From: Undaria pinnatifida
Taxonomy: Eukaryota; Sar; Phaeophyceae; Laminariales; Alariaceae
Length of the DNA stretch: 64,000 bases
NCBI GenBank assembly: GCA_012845835.1
Contig: JABAKD010000013.1
Coordinates: 15,504,732 to 15,568,731 of the forward strand
Direction: 5' to 3'
Positions 31,145 through 41,710 of this stretch are shown one piece after another. Position 1 is the stretch's first letter; the number at the start of each line of letters is the position of its first letter. A program made the position numbers and the translations under genes. The notes under the pieces are model-generated. The model did not search any database, was not told the origin of the DNA, and saw nothing but the letters and a program-made list of their open reading frames with translations.

Positions 31145-31720
31145 TTTGTGTTATTGTTGTGTTTTGAAATGATGGTGCGTGTCAAGACTCTGTCTATGTG
31201 ATAAATGTGTCTATGAGGAGAGATGCATGAATGATGCGTGTCGAGACTTTGTCTTTATGACGAGAGATGCGTCTGGATTTGAGGTTATGAGCCTCGACAT
31301 GCATCCTTCTTTCAGCATTGGTGTTGTACCGCAGACGTACTACTGTGTGGGCATCAAATGGGAGTAAAGGTGGTGTCGCACCAAGGACGCACCACGGACG
31401 GTTATCTGTATTATGTACAAACTACCTGGTAGAGATCAGAGCAATGTCAGGTATGCTGTACGAGAGCTTGAAATTGGAGTATAGTTGGTATTGTACCACA
31501 AACATTTGTCTGTCTGCTTGGGCCCTGAAAACGGAGTATTATTGTTGTACCCCAGATATGCTGCGCGAGAAGACGTAAACGTCGGAGTTTATTGGTGTTG
31601 TTGTGTTGTTGGTGTTGTACCACAGCTACCTGCCTGTATGAACTGTAAATCAGAGTCATGTTGGGGTTTCACCAAAGACAAATGTTTAGAGTAAGATTGG
31701 TGTTACCACAATTATTTTAT
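31145..31720. repeat. Degenerate minisatellite downstream of the 30.6-kb gene
   Basis: 31150-31270 holds two to three copies of GATGCGTGTCGAGACTTTGT. From 31318 to 31705 a phrase like GGAGT...TTGGTGTTGTACCACA recurs six or seven times at 30-75 bp spacing. Frames across it are by-products. Confidence 0.6.
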
Positions 31721-33309
31721 AAGCTTAAGATTAGACCTTACATGTTTTGCGTGGACTTAACGACAAAGCTTTTTGGGTCTAGTACAACGGGCGCACTGTG
31801 CGAGCTCAAAACTATACGTAACGGGGGCAGGTTAGACGAGAGTAAGACCGCGTTGAGGGGTGGCTGTTGAAGTTGGAAGTGGGGTGAAGCCTCAATGTGC
31901 CGAAGTGCGGACATAGGCTAGGATTGCCGTCGTGCGCATTACGTTGCACATTTTGTTAGTGACAACTCGCGTCAAGGTGCACCGAATATAAGAGAAGGGG
32001 AGGGGAGGGGGGGAGGGAGAGATAGGCGGGGCAGGGCGCGGGGGAGTGGTGTTTATGTGTGAAAGCGAGGGCCATTCTATACGGCCAATGGCAACATTGT
32101 CGCCCGCAAAGCATTGTTGTGAGTTCGTTTCGTGCGCGTTCGTTGTAACTACAAGTCGCGCGTTTCTTGGCACAGCACCACTGTTTTAGCAAGTAGAAGC
32201 CTGTATGTAGCTGCTTTTTCCTAGCAAAAAAGCGGATGTTAACCTGCATCTTGTGTCTGGAATGCACCGCGTTGAAGTGTCGCTGCTGCCCTGGCTTCGT
32301 CTTTGTGGAGGTGCAAGTAAGTGCCGTTTTGTGTTGATGTTTTTTCAATTCTGAAACTCAATCAACACAGCTAACCCTTTGGTCACGATCACATTATCAT
32401 AGCGTTTCGATACCATCAACGGTCAGAAGAGAGCTTGAGGCCTTACTTGTTACTGAATACGCTTCACCGCATTACCTGGTACCAGGTATCTGGTAGCGTT
32501 TGATTCGCCGATCAGATTTTGGTGCTATTTCTAGCGGTTGTTCCACATCGCTTCATCAGCTGTACGCTTGCCTGTGCGCGTGCATCTAACTATACGCCAA
32601 CATTTAGTCCATTGGCTGCTTTCGTCTTGCTGCACTATTTATACCAGATCCAGCCACATTAATTAGGACATCTAGGGAAGCGCAGGCCTATGGCATTGAC
32701 GCTGCAGTACAATATTTAATACCTAGGTCCTGGCATGCACTATGTACGGCCCGATCAACAACTCTCGAGATTCGAAATATTATTATATGCATGTAGCTCT
32801 AGGCTACCATGGGACAGCACAGGACATCAGATGAGAAAACAGGGCAATAAGAAAGCCAGGCCGAGATATGCACACAATAACACTTACACAAAATCCGGGA
32901 TAAAATTAGTGTTGAAAGCACCCTCTTCCGAACAAGAAAGCCACTCTGGCTCAGTACAGTACACAACAGTGCAGCACAGTAGTACAGTATTTGTTTGCTA
33001 TTTGATGTCCTTAGGTGTATGCGTGTAAGCGCAAGCAATTGGCACTTTCTTCGTGCGCCTAAACGTGATCATTCGAACACGAAACTAAGGGCAAGTGGGC
33101 CTTGCCTTATGATCGCTGGCATAATCCCATCGCGCCTACAAAAATTACCGGCCACAAAAAAACAAACAAACGCTGCCATGTATTAATACTAATAAGATAA
33201 TAGTGCGTGCCACGTGCATAACGTGCATTTGGACCCTTCGGTCAGGTGTTGCACAAGAAGGGAGGTTCGGTGAAGGCGACTACACTGCTACTACTATTAA
33301 CGGAGCACA
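31721..33309. other. No confident gene
   Basis: A G-rich tract lies at 31995-32045. A minus frame at 31956-32348 is Cys/His-rich without further support. Degenerate repeat phrases shared with 22.3 kb occur at 32830-32950. GGTACCAGGTATCTGGTA lies at 32478. Confidence 0.3.
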
Positions 33310-33349
33310 AGCCAAACCCAACCCCTAACCCTAAGCCAAACCCAACCCG
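33310..33349. repeat. Interstitial telomere-like tract
   Basis: AACCCAACCCCTAACCCTAA with flanking AAGCCAAACCC variants. It is only a few units long, so it is internal, not a chromosome end. Confidence 0.6.
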
Positions 33350-36097
33350 CCCGTTCTCTCTTCGCTATTCGATTCCGCGAGATGTAGTCACGTACAAAGA
33401 ATATCTCCCAAATGGAATTTGACACGCACTAGAATAATACACCATACCCGATACGCTGGTACCCTGGTGCATTTCGTCGTTTTACAGAATGGCAAAGCTC
33501 TGGCAACAGGCAACAGGCAACAGGCAACAGGCAGCAACAGCTTCGTCTCCTAACCAGATAGTGGTGGCCTCCTTATGGTACCGCCGGTATGTGCCAGCCG
33601 GTATGTGCCAGCAAACAATACCGGCAGTAAAACATACCGGACAATGGCCTATTGGGTATATTACCAATAGTGACATTTGTTTAGCGGGCTCCGATCGTGC
33701 CAATCGGTATCACCGGCGCTTTTCAGGTAGTAACAAGACACTACTCAGCCGGTAGTTTAGGGAGATCCCTACCGCATCTCACTCGATACGCATACCTCGT
33801 CTCCGACGCGAGCGCCTAGTTCTTGAGTCCGGTGATATACGTATGGGTCGCCTTGCCTACCCAACCTTTCACTGTATCACCCTTGTGTCCTCCCTTCGTG
33901 CATTGATTCGCACGGGACGTCTCGGTTCGGGATATATCAGCATCAACCACCAGCCCTACCGAAAGAGACAACCCACGTAACCCTTTCGCCACCGACAAAA
34001 ACGGTTCAACACTACTGCTGCCCACGAAACGCGGATGGATGCAGTTCGAACCGGGCTAAAAAACTCTTGTTTTTGGCCAGAAGCTTAACCTATTATGTAC
34101 GGCATGGTCTGTCCCATATTAGTGCAGTATTCAGAACACGGTTTTCTCTTGTTTGATGCAAATCTCGAGCCATAGTTTGTAATACCCCAATCACTTAAGG
34201 CTGTGTGGGCTTTGACGGTCAGAAAGGGACAAGTTTTCTGACATAAGTATAACATCCCATCGGTCTTAAGTGTTGTCGCTCACTCTGGCAGTAAACAACG
34301 CACAATGTCGGTATTCGCAGTGCCCCAATGTTTGGTCAGCCTTGCGCCTGACGCCACGTCTTGTACTTGCCGGCGAAGACGTCGCAGAAAGTTCGATGAC
34401 GCTTAGGGCGGCCGAGAACGTTGTTCGACCTGTCCACTGCGCTGCGGGTTTAGCAACGTCCAGCACAGCACAGAGGATGCCCCCCTGTTATTTCGCCCGT
34501 CAACCTTTCACTGTATATCCTTTATCTTTCATTGAAAAAAGCACAAGTATCTCTGTCACCTTTAGACTTTACCCTTTACGTCGTTTCAACTTTCATTCCA
34601 AAAAAAGAAAAGAAAAAAAAGACATTATTCCCTTCATTTTTCAACCTTTCACCCTTGCAACTCTCACCCTTTAGACCACACTTTGCAACAATTCAACTCT
34701 CACCGTTTCACTCGTCAACCCTTCACCTTCCACTCATCCACCTTTCTTCCTAAGAACTGCAAGCATCACCGCCAGGGCGTCAAATCCAGCTTAATAAGTC
34801 GTGTCGGTTGTTCTCATCGCAATCCCGACGCGCGCCCACCCAGCTAGAACAATTGGCCGAGTCACTGTGCCGCCAGTAAACCAGTGCGACCGAAGCGAAT
34901 GACATTCGCTACAATACCACAATCTGCACCGCTGCCAAACGGCGCTACCCAATCTACAGGCCATGCGCTAATTCTGCACTAGCACGTTAGGAGACTGAAC
35001 AGATTGTGAACACGGCCGACTTAAGACCAAAAATAAAGCACCAACTTCGCTCACGTAGATTTGAGGAAAAAAACTGCTTAAAAGATACAATGTTTAAAAA
35101 AAAAACGTCGTGTAAATATGTTCCGTTCTCGCGAAGAAAGCAAAAGCGCACAAAACCTGATACAAAAAAATAACCTAACTATACGTATTACGATAAACAA
35201 CCCAGGGTTATGTTTTACGGAAAAAACTCCGAAGTAAACAAGCTTCTTTTAAAAGCGTTCCTATCCGACCTAGAATCGATACATACATGGCAAAAAAAAT
35301 ACACCTAAATCTTCTGAGCACATATTATACAACGTGAAGACTTACATACTTTTGTACACGTGGTGCGTCCGTACAAAACCAAAACGGATGGTTTTCCCCT
35401 TATTACTCTCCAAAAAAGCACAGGTAGACGTCTGCTTGGTGGAATGGTGCAGCATCGATGGTAGTCAGGTGTTATTCCACAACGTATCCCTCCCATGCCC
35501 ATTTACTGTAATCATCCCTGTCTACGGTTATACCTACCCTCCCCATGTCCATCATTTACCGTACCTATCATCTTCGCGTCCATTTACCGTATCTATTATT
35601 CCCACGACCGTTTGCAGCGCCTGTCCCTTCAACGTCCACTACTTGCTATACCTATCCCTACCTGTTCGACAACCAGCTGACTTTTCCCCCTGGTCCCTCC
35701 AAGAGTACTTTGGGGTGCATTTTGTGACTGAGGCGACCTGCAACGTACCCGCTCCCCTGGCTGCTGCGGGTATCACCGACTCATTCCCGTAACCAAGCTA
35801 CCCGTGTACGAGACTACAATATGTTGGCGGGCGACCGATGTTAAAAAACGCCAATTTGGGGTCGAGATTCAGTTTATCATATTCGGTGCATACACCAGCC
35901 GTTTTTTTTCAACAGCAAGCAGTGTTTCATTTTTTTCTCCGAGCTCCCATCGAGTTTCTTTCTCTTGTCGCACAGATTGAGGTGCATTCTTCCGCCAAAG
36001 TATTATTTTCCATTAGAAGACTACGAGTCAATATTTTAAAAACTACATACATACTGGTACCAGATATTTCTGCAAGTGCGGGTGTCAACTGTATCCC
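33350..36097. other. Mostly unassigned; pyrimidine-rich degenerate repeat at 34500-34755
   Basis: (GGCAACA)n lies at 33508-33535. Frames on both strands at 34266-34480 are protein-like and mutually exclusive, so I make no call. 34500-34755 is a field of CAACCTTTCACC-like phrases. 35500-35660 holds CCATTTACCGTA(C/T)CTAT phrases. 34780-35320 is AT-rich with A-runs. No gene can be supported. Confidence 0.3.
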
Positions 36098-36394
36098 TCA
36101 TTCCCATGTCCATTTACTGTAGTCCTGCAAGAGCAGTGCATCGTTCGCACGGACATGCCCCGTCAGCCCCCCCACGTGCGCTGGCAGTACCCTCTCCTCC
36201 TCCTCATGGTCCTCTTCGGTGTTGTCGCAACAAGGGCAGCCGCACCTCATGAGTCCATCGGTCGGCCCTTCACTCACCCGAATGTGCAAGACCCAAGCCC
36301 GCTTGAAAAAAGCCAGATCGGCGTTCGAGTAGAAAGCTTCGCGCTTTGCGGCCAGACTACCGTAGCGCTGGCGTCTAGACTCGATCAAAACTTC
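36098..36394 (-). CDS. Exon of an unrecognised CxCxxC protein family, member 2
   Basis: On the minus strand an acceptor, CCTCACGATGCAG, ends at 36395 and the exon runs in phase 0 to a stop at 36098 (98 residues). It starts EVLIESRRQRYGSLAAKREA, then has CGCPCC, a strongly acidic stretch (TEEDHEEEER) and a shorter tail. Start phase, LIES, KREAF, the three Cys and the acidic patch that follows line up with the exon at 30583-30984. The match needs a gap of four residues before KREAF and differs completely in the tail. The two genes are in opposite orientation about 5 kb apart. Function is unknown. Confidence 0.5.
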   Translation of the reverse strand, partial: EVLIESRRQRYGSLAAKREAFYSNADLAFFKRAWVLHIRVSEGPTDGLMRCGCPCCDNTEEDHEEEERVLPAHVGGLTGHVRANDALLLQDYSKWTWE

Positions 36395-36835
36395 CTGCAT
36401 CGTGAGGCATGTGTGTGCAGAGAGGGATGGCATTAGGCATTTGGTGAGGCGAGATACCACGAGAAAAGGATAGAGCTCTTGATTGTCGTGTATCGTCTCT
36501 CTCTGACACTCAACCCCGAAAGCAAATAATTAGATCTATTGACCAACCAACCCCCCTCCCCCCTTAAGGTTACCCCCCCTCAAGGTTACCCCCCCTCCCC
36601 CCAGAACGACACAATTTAGTATCAATTACAAGCTTCCCCTTTGAGATGTGGCTGGCTTATTGAAAAGGGGGAACACAGGCGTTCCTATGAGCAAATCAGG
36701 TATATAGCCAAAAAAGTATCTTGAAAAAATTAAAAATAGTTGGCCAACCGCGCAAGTAACCGGGCAAGTGACACCGACTATTCACAGCCAAAACGAGGTC
36801 AATAGTTTCGTTCAACTATTGTCGCCATAGCGCTG
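36395..36835. other. No gene recognised
   Basis: A C-rich stretch at 36545-36602 (CCCCCCTCAAGGTTACCCCC repeated) is the only structure seen. No upstream exon for the minus-strand gene could be identified. Confidence 0.35.
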
Positions 36836-37108
36836 TTGCCTGGTCTCAGCGACGACCTTCTGCAAGGCAACGCAACCGTGAGGCATGGCCCAGAAAGCAT
36901 CGAACTGTTTGTTTCACAGATCGCATTTCATACCACATCGGCATACAGATGTAAAACGGTAGTGCCGAGACACAAACACGCGAGGGTTCCCAGGTCTTTG
37001 CCCGAACATTTTTGTTGGTTTCGTGCTTGTCCATGCTTCAAAGTTACATTACAGGAAGGTGTTCTACCCATCGTGTTGCCAGCGTATGCGCTATCTTTGT
37101 TGCGTTAG
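36836..37108 (+). CDS. Protein-like open frame, unknown
   Basis: About 90 codons reading LPGLSDDLLQGNATVRHGPE at the start and ending at a stop at 37108. The composition is protein-like, with several Cys and His in the second half, but the frame has no ATG near its beginning and no clear splice site. The next plus frame (37012-37374), partly overlapping, ends with a protein-like stretch too (AAAAEQNPTRTKFLGNPI). They might be fragments of one decayed gene. I recognise no family. Confidence 0.18.
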   Translation: MPGLSDDLLQGNATVRHGPESIELFVSQIAFHTTSAYRCKTVVPRHKHARVPRSLPEHFCWFRACPCFKVTLQEGVLPIVLPAYALSLLR

Positions 37109-37439
37109 CTATATATAGAAGGACTGATATTGATAACTCGTCCAAACAAAGCAAAGCAGAAAATGTCGATGTTTTCGATTTTTCAATGTTTTTAAGCGGT
37201 AAAAGAGTACCGAAAGTTTGCTGCGACACACCCTGGGACACGTCCGTATCTAGACGATTCAATAAGTACATGCAGACACGTGCACAACCAAGTGAACACT
37301 GTGGAGATCTGATACTTGCAGCAGCTGCCGAGCAAAATCCCACTAGAACCAAGTTTTTGGGAAATCCAATTTAATAGCTGAAAACAAGTTCGATTAGGTC
37401 ATCTCCATGATGAGGTGTCGTGTCAAGGACAGCTATCGT

Positions 37440-37665
37440 GCTACTACCCAGCAGCAGTATTAATAGTAACCAGTAGCCTTTCGAGTCGCTGGTCGGTAAC
37501 ATAGTCGCCTGTAGCAAGTAGGCCACGGGGTGTCACCGCCATCGAGGGGTCGTATTAAGCATAGCTATTTTCCTAACCAGCAGTATAAACAATACCCGGT
37601 AGCCTACCGAGTCTACCATCGGAGGAAATTAACACTGTGGCGTGTAGTGAGTAGGTCACAGCACT
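37440..37665. repeat. Direct duplication of ~120 bp
   Basis: Two diverged units share CAGCAGTAT, CCAGTAGCCT/CCGGTAGCCT, GAGTC and TAGTGAGTAGGTCAC-like phrases. Confidence 0.5.
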
Positions 37666-38108
37666 ACAAGATGCTGCGCTAAATGCCGATTGAGTAAATT
37701 ACCGGCTCCAAGCGTTGGTTTCGTAGATACGTGTTGCGTAATCTCGTCAGTCGTGAGTACCAACAGCATACCGAGTGCTGTGGTGCCAGGGGCAATTCTG
37801 GGGTACCCTTGTGGGTTTCCTATACATGTGAGATACCTCCAACCACGGGTGTGGAGGCGCGGGTACCCGCTTCTTTGCGTGCCTTTTAAGACGATCGAGA
37901 CGATCGAGGGGCAAAGGTTCTCGGGTTTTTGCCTTTTGGTTGTAGGATTTCTCCATGTCTTGTATTGATCCGTTCGAACCTGTGGCATACGTTTCGTACA
38001 CTTTTTCACTCTTCTTCCTCGTGATATATTCCTGGCCTCTTGGGCACCACCGATAATCAAGGCGATGATTAAGACGACTGTCCTTGGAAAGCCACTTCTT
38101 CTCCCCAA
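37656..38108 (-). CDS. Open frame with a signal-peptide-like start, unknown
   Basis: The minus strand has 150 codons from an ATG at 38108. The first 25 residues (MGRRSGFPRTVVLIIALIIG) are a short basic start followed by a hydrophobic run, as in a signal peptide or signal anchor. The rest is basic with no recognisable domain. It overlaps the duplication at 37440-37665 at its C-terminal end and a plus-strand frame. No splice or homology support exists, so it may be chance. Confidence 0.2.
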   Translation of the reverse strand: MGRRSGFPRTVVLIIALIIGGAQEARNISRGRRVKKCTKRMPQVRTDQYKTWRNPTTKRQKPENLCPSIVSIVLKGTQRSGYPRLHTRGWRYLTCIGNPQGYPRIAPGTTALGMLLVLTTDEITQHVSTKPTLGAGNLLNRHLAQHLVVL

Positions 38109-38181
38109 ATCCCCAAAAAATTAAATAAACAGTATCCCATATTTAACGAGTTGTTAATGCATAAGACTAATAATTAAATTA

Positions 38182-39127
38182 CAGTCGTCCCCGCTATAAA
38201 ATTGCATATGGTTTTTTGTTTAGGCGTCTTTAACGCAGGGAATCGTCTTTTAAGATTCCGGGGGCAATAAATCAACATCCCCGGGGTCAAGGACTGCGTA
38301 AGATGCGTCAAAAGACGCGCCGTTGCAGCAGAAATACTAGCACGAAAGGAAACACCGCAAACCTGACGATCACACCCTGGCAGCAGGTGATTGAAAGTCG
38401 CACGTACTATATAAGGTGTAGTGCTGCAGGACGACTTTTGGCTATTTTATTTACATCAGTAGTAAGTGCGTTGTTGTTGTTGTGGTTGTTTTTTGTTGTT
38501 TTCGTTGATATTGTTGTTTTGTCGTTGTTCTCACGTTGGAAATATTTCCGACATAGACTATATCGTCAGCACCTGAAACAAAATACTGTTGTTCCAACTG
38601 ATACCGATACACCTTCTCCTGTGTCAGGCTACCTACCAAACAGGAACAAAACGAAACATCTACAACACACGAAATACAGTCGAAAGCATTAGTAACTACC
38701 AGGTATAAAATATCGTTGAAGACAGACAAGACACCACCAGCAGCAAAAACAATAGAAGCATACCGAATAAAATAAGAGCCATAACATAAGAGCCATAAGA
38801 GCCATAAGAGCCATAGGAGCCCATCGCTCCTGCCCAAAATGTCAAGGCCAGGCAAAACATAAACAAAAAATTGCCAAGCCAGGCATAGCATAGCATCATC
38901 ACGAAAACGAACCAAAGCTAACCACAAAAATGGCAAATTTAGTTAGTGTAGAATATACAGTAAAAGTACTTTCTCGATACTCGCGAAGAGCGGCCTGCAC
39001 CCCACCCCCCCCTTCGCTCTACGGGTGATATCTATCTGCGGGGCACCCTGCTTCACAAGAAAAAATGTCGTCATAAAGCGGGGAGTTGGCGTAAGATGAG
39101 CGTCTTTAAAGCGAGCGGGGACGACTA
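38182..39127. mobile_element. Inverted-repeat DNA element, pogo/Tigger-like ends (candidate)
   Basis: The left end at 38182 starts CAGTCGTCCCCGCTATAAA. The right end carries the reverse complement of AGTCGTCCCCGCT at 39113-39126, and the inner sequence (GGCGTCTTTAACG against CTTTAAAGACGC) is also related. TA precedes the left end and follows the right end's CGAC. Ends starting CAGT with a CCCCGCTATAA core resemble the pogo branch of Tc1/mariner from family knowledge. Inside lies a plus frame of 129 codons (38303-38692) with a hydrophobic helix and basic flanks, partly made by a TTG repeat. No transposase is seen, so the element would be non-autonomous. A (CATAAGAGC)n run lies at 38780-38818. 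Confidence 0.45.
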
Positions 39128-39504
39128 GCGCTTCATACGTTAGATATTTATTGAATCATCTCGTCGGAGCTGAAGCCCATCATGCAAGCAGTGGGTTAGC
39201 CCTATTCCTGACTGCCTTTGCTTGCCGCCTACGGGATATCTGGCAAACCCAGCGGCCGCACCACACGTCTCTTGCGGAGACTTGTGGTAACCAGGGGGTA
39301 TTCTGGTTCTTCCCCTTGGTTTGATAGGTAGGTGGATATGGATCTTGCGCCGGGTGTAACGGACACGCTTCGTTACCAGAGGTCTCGCCAGTAAGAGGTG
39401 GTATGGCACGGGCTATGCTATGGCCTGGAAGGCCGTGTGGATGCGGGATACAACCGAAACCACTTACAGATACACCACGACCAGTAAACGAGCCGTCACT
39501 GCAG

Positions 39505-39775
39505 ATCGTTAGCTCAACGGTTATGGTGCATATCTATCGAAACCTAAACCTGACTGCTGGCTCAGTGGTTATGAGGCATACCTGGTATCTAACAATCTAA
39601 CAAAAGAACAATCTGGGGTCCATCTGGAGGTCAAGCCTGGACCCTACCAAGGGAGTCAAATGGACCCTACCAAGGGATTGTGTTTGGTTTCGTAGCAATA
39701 CACCGTAACCACTGATGTAGCAGTCAACGCTGACCGTTAGCTCAGTGGTTGTGGCGTATATAATCGCTAACATCA
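39505..39775 (+). other. Cluster of three tRNA D-arm/A-box-like sequences
   Basis: TAGCTCAACGG (39510-39520), TGGCTCAGTGG (39558-39568) and TAGCTCAGTGG (39738-39748) each match the tRNA A-box consensus. Each is preceded by related sequence (CTGCAGATCGT, CTGACTGC, CTGACCGT) and followed by TTATG or TTGTGG. No matching B-box or T-arm was found at tRNA distance, so these are half-tRNA-like units and not intact genes. Confidence 0.45.
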
Positions 39776-40229
39776 CCGGAGTATGCTGAGTGCGTTTTGT
39801 CGACGATCTGGACCACTTGAGCTGGTTCTTTCTCTCCGGCTTCATCCCCGACTCAAACTGGCGTTGTGCGCGGTGTTTGGCGCCTACAGTAGGTCCTTGG
39901 ATTACACAGCGTGTTTGTTCGAGGCATTATATGTATTCAACCCGAAATGTAGACGAATCTCGGGGCCACGACGACGTGGTCAGCACGGATTCGCTATAGT
40001 ATAGCAGTTCTGGACTCCTGGCTTTCAGTTTTTTTTGTTTTTTTTTCAGTATCTCTACCACGATAATATTTTCCATCGTTTCGAGTCACTCCTGCCGGAT
40101 GGCCTCGGGCTCGCGGTCGATACCTCTTTCTGTTTGTTTTCCCCCTTTTTAGTAAGCGCTTTGCTTGTCGAATATCGGTGTAGCACTGCTTGCGAATGTG
40201 CCAGGTTTCGCGGTCAGGCGTTTTGCTGT
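39776..40229. other. No confident gene
   Basis: A plus frame at 39790-39999 contains WITQRVCSRHYMYS, faintly like the end of a THAP zinc finger, but the rest of the pattern is missing. No call is made. Confidence 0.25.
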
Positions 40230-41710
40230 CACGCATCACACCTGTACCCCCCCTCCCTGCTTCGCAGTCCACCACGCAAGTTCACGTTTTTTTTTGTCAT
40301 TTATTCGACCCCCCGCCCCCCCCCGATTCTTTAGTCAGTGAGGATCAATAGGACCATCTGTCCGAGTAGGGACGGTGGTCCGCCTGGAAAGGGATGCTTG
40401 GTCAGTGGCCATATACCGTACTTGACGTAACATAACGCCCTTCTCTTAGACCACAGGAAAACAGCTGCGGTGCTGCGGTGCTGACAGGTAAAAAAAGCAA
40501 AACTCGGTGATTCCATCGTCACCTGGGTTCCCTTAGATACCACTCCCCTAGGCCGGTCACCTTCCGACCAATACAAAAATAATATCACCCGGGGTTTTCC
40601 AAACAACACCCAAAGGAATATCACCAAAACGAATATCACCCGGGATCCACAAAAAAATAGCTTCCGGTACCGCACATCGTGGAGGACAGTATATTAACAG
40701 TACCGTTACCACCTCCGGGTCGGTCGCCGTTGAAGCAAGTACGGGCTGCTGGCTGGCACCTTCCGCTTTCAAACGGGGGGCGTTATCGGCACCATCGCGG
40801 ATAACGGTACACGGTGTATAATATCATGTAAAAGGACAACGGGAGCATCAAATCCTTTCTGATCAAGTGATACGTGCAAGCAATACGGGTACCGCTACTC
40901 GTTTAGCTATCACCCCCTTGGTATCACCGTGCTGGATGTTCAACAATGAAGTACAATGAAGTGATATACAAACATGATGTGTATTTCCATGCGATGATGT
41001 GTTGTTGTTCTTACATTAACTCGCATAATCAAGTCCGTGGTCACAGGACAGGCTCCAGTCACTCTGGAGCTGAGGAATACCCCGGGGAAAGAACACAAAC
41101 AAACCAAAGGTGGTACACGAATATATCACAGCTGACGCAATTCATGCCTCCACTAGAAACATACAAAAGTGAAATCGGGAGTCAGCCTACGATGGGCCAG
41201 GTCCATACTGGTGCATACGTCTCACTACTCGCATGTGCATCAACCCATTGGTTATCACCCCCCCTGGCACCTGCTTGGATGTGTCAAAACGTGCCAATTT
41301 TCTCGAATTACGGTATCGCGCCCCTTGTGATCACCCTCCTCTGTTACCTTGGTGCGTGTGCCACATGTTCCAAGTCATACCCATGGTACAGCTATCACCC
41401 TCTCGATATCACCCCGCCATGAGAACCACCCCCCGGTGATAAAATAAAGTAAAACTCGAGTAAATATTGTTTTTTATCACCTGGATTCCCTTAAATTCCG
41501 CCCAACCACAGGAAGCCACTCCGGGTGATGAAACAACCCAAACGCGAAAAACTTATCACCCAGGGTGGGTTCTTACGTCAAATACGGTAACTAAAGCAAT
41601 AAATAAAAACGCACGCCACCCCCCCCCCCCCCCCTCCTTGTCAGTCCGCCGCGCAAGCGTGTATACCTTTACGCCATCCACTTACCCCCCCCCCGTATGT
41701 TTTTCAGTGA
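40230..41710. repeat. TATCACC-rich repeat block with direct-repeat flanks
   Basis: 40240-40325 and 41600-41705 share C-rich CCACC(C)n and GTC(A/C)-CGCAAG phrases. 40490-40560 and 41448-41520 share AAAACTCG, ATCACCTGG(G/A)TTCCCTTA. Between them AATATCACCCGGG, CTATCACCC and CGATATCACCCC recur many times. The same words appear in reverse at 19440-20165. A Rep-A copy is nested at 40997-41232. Confidence 0.6.
40997..41232 (-). mobile_element. Rep-A retroposon copy 4 (reverse)
   Basis: It reads in reverse TGTTGTTGTTCTTACATTAA, AGTCCGTGGTCACAGGAC, CTCCAGTCACTCTGGAGC and so on to GCATACGTCTCACTACTCG. This matches 430-672 along its full length, including the CAA tail side at 40997. It lies inside the TATCACC block. 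Confidence 0.68.

Noticed and set aside
34266-34674. Gene at 34.3-34.7 kb
   Set aside because: Frames on both strands look equally protein-like and no start or splice signal decides between them.
39790-39999. THAP-type zinc finger
   Set aside because: Only the final CSRH-like part resembles the family; the first Cys pair and the conserved Trp/Pro pattern are missing.
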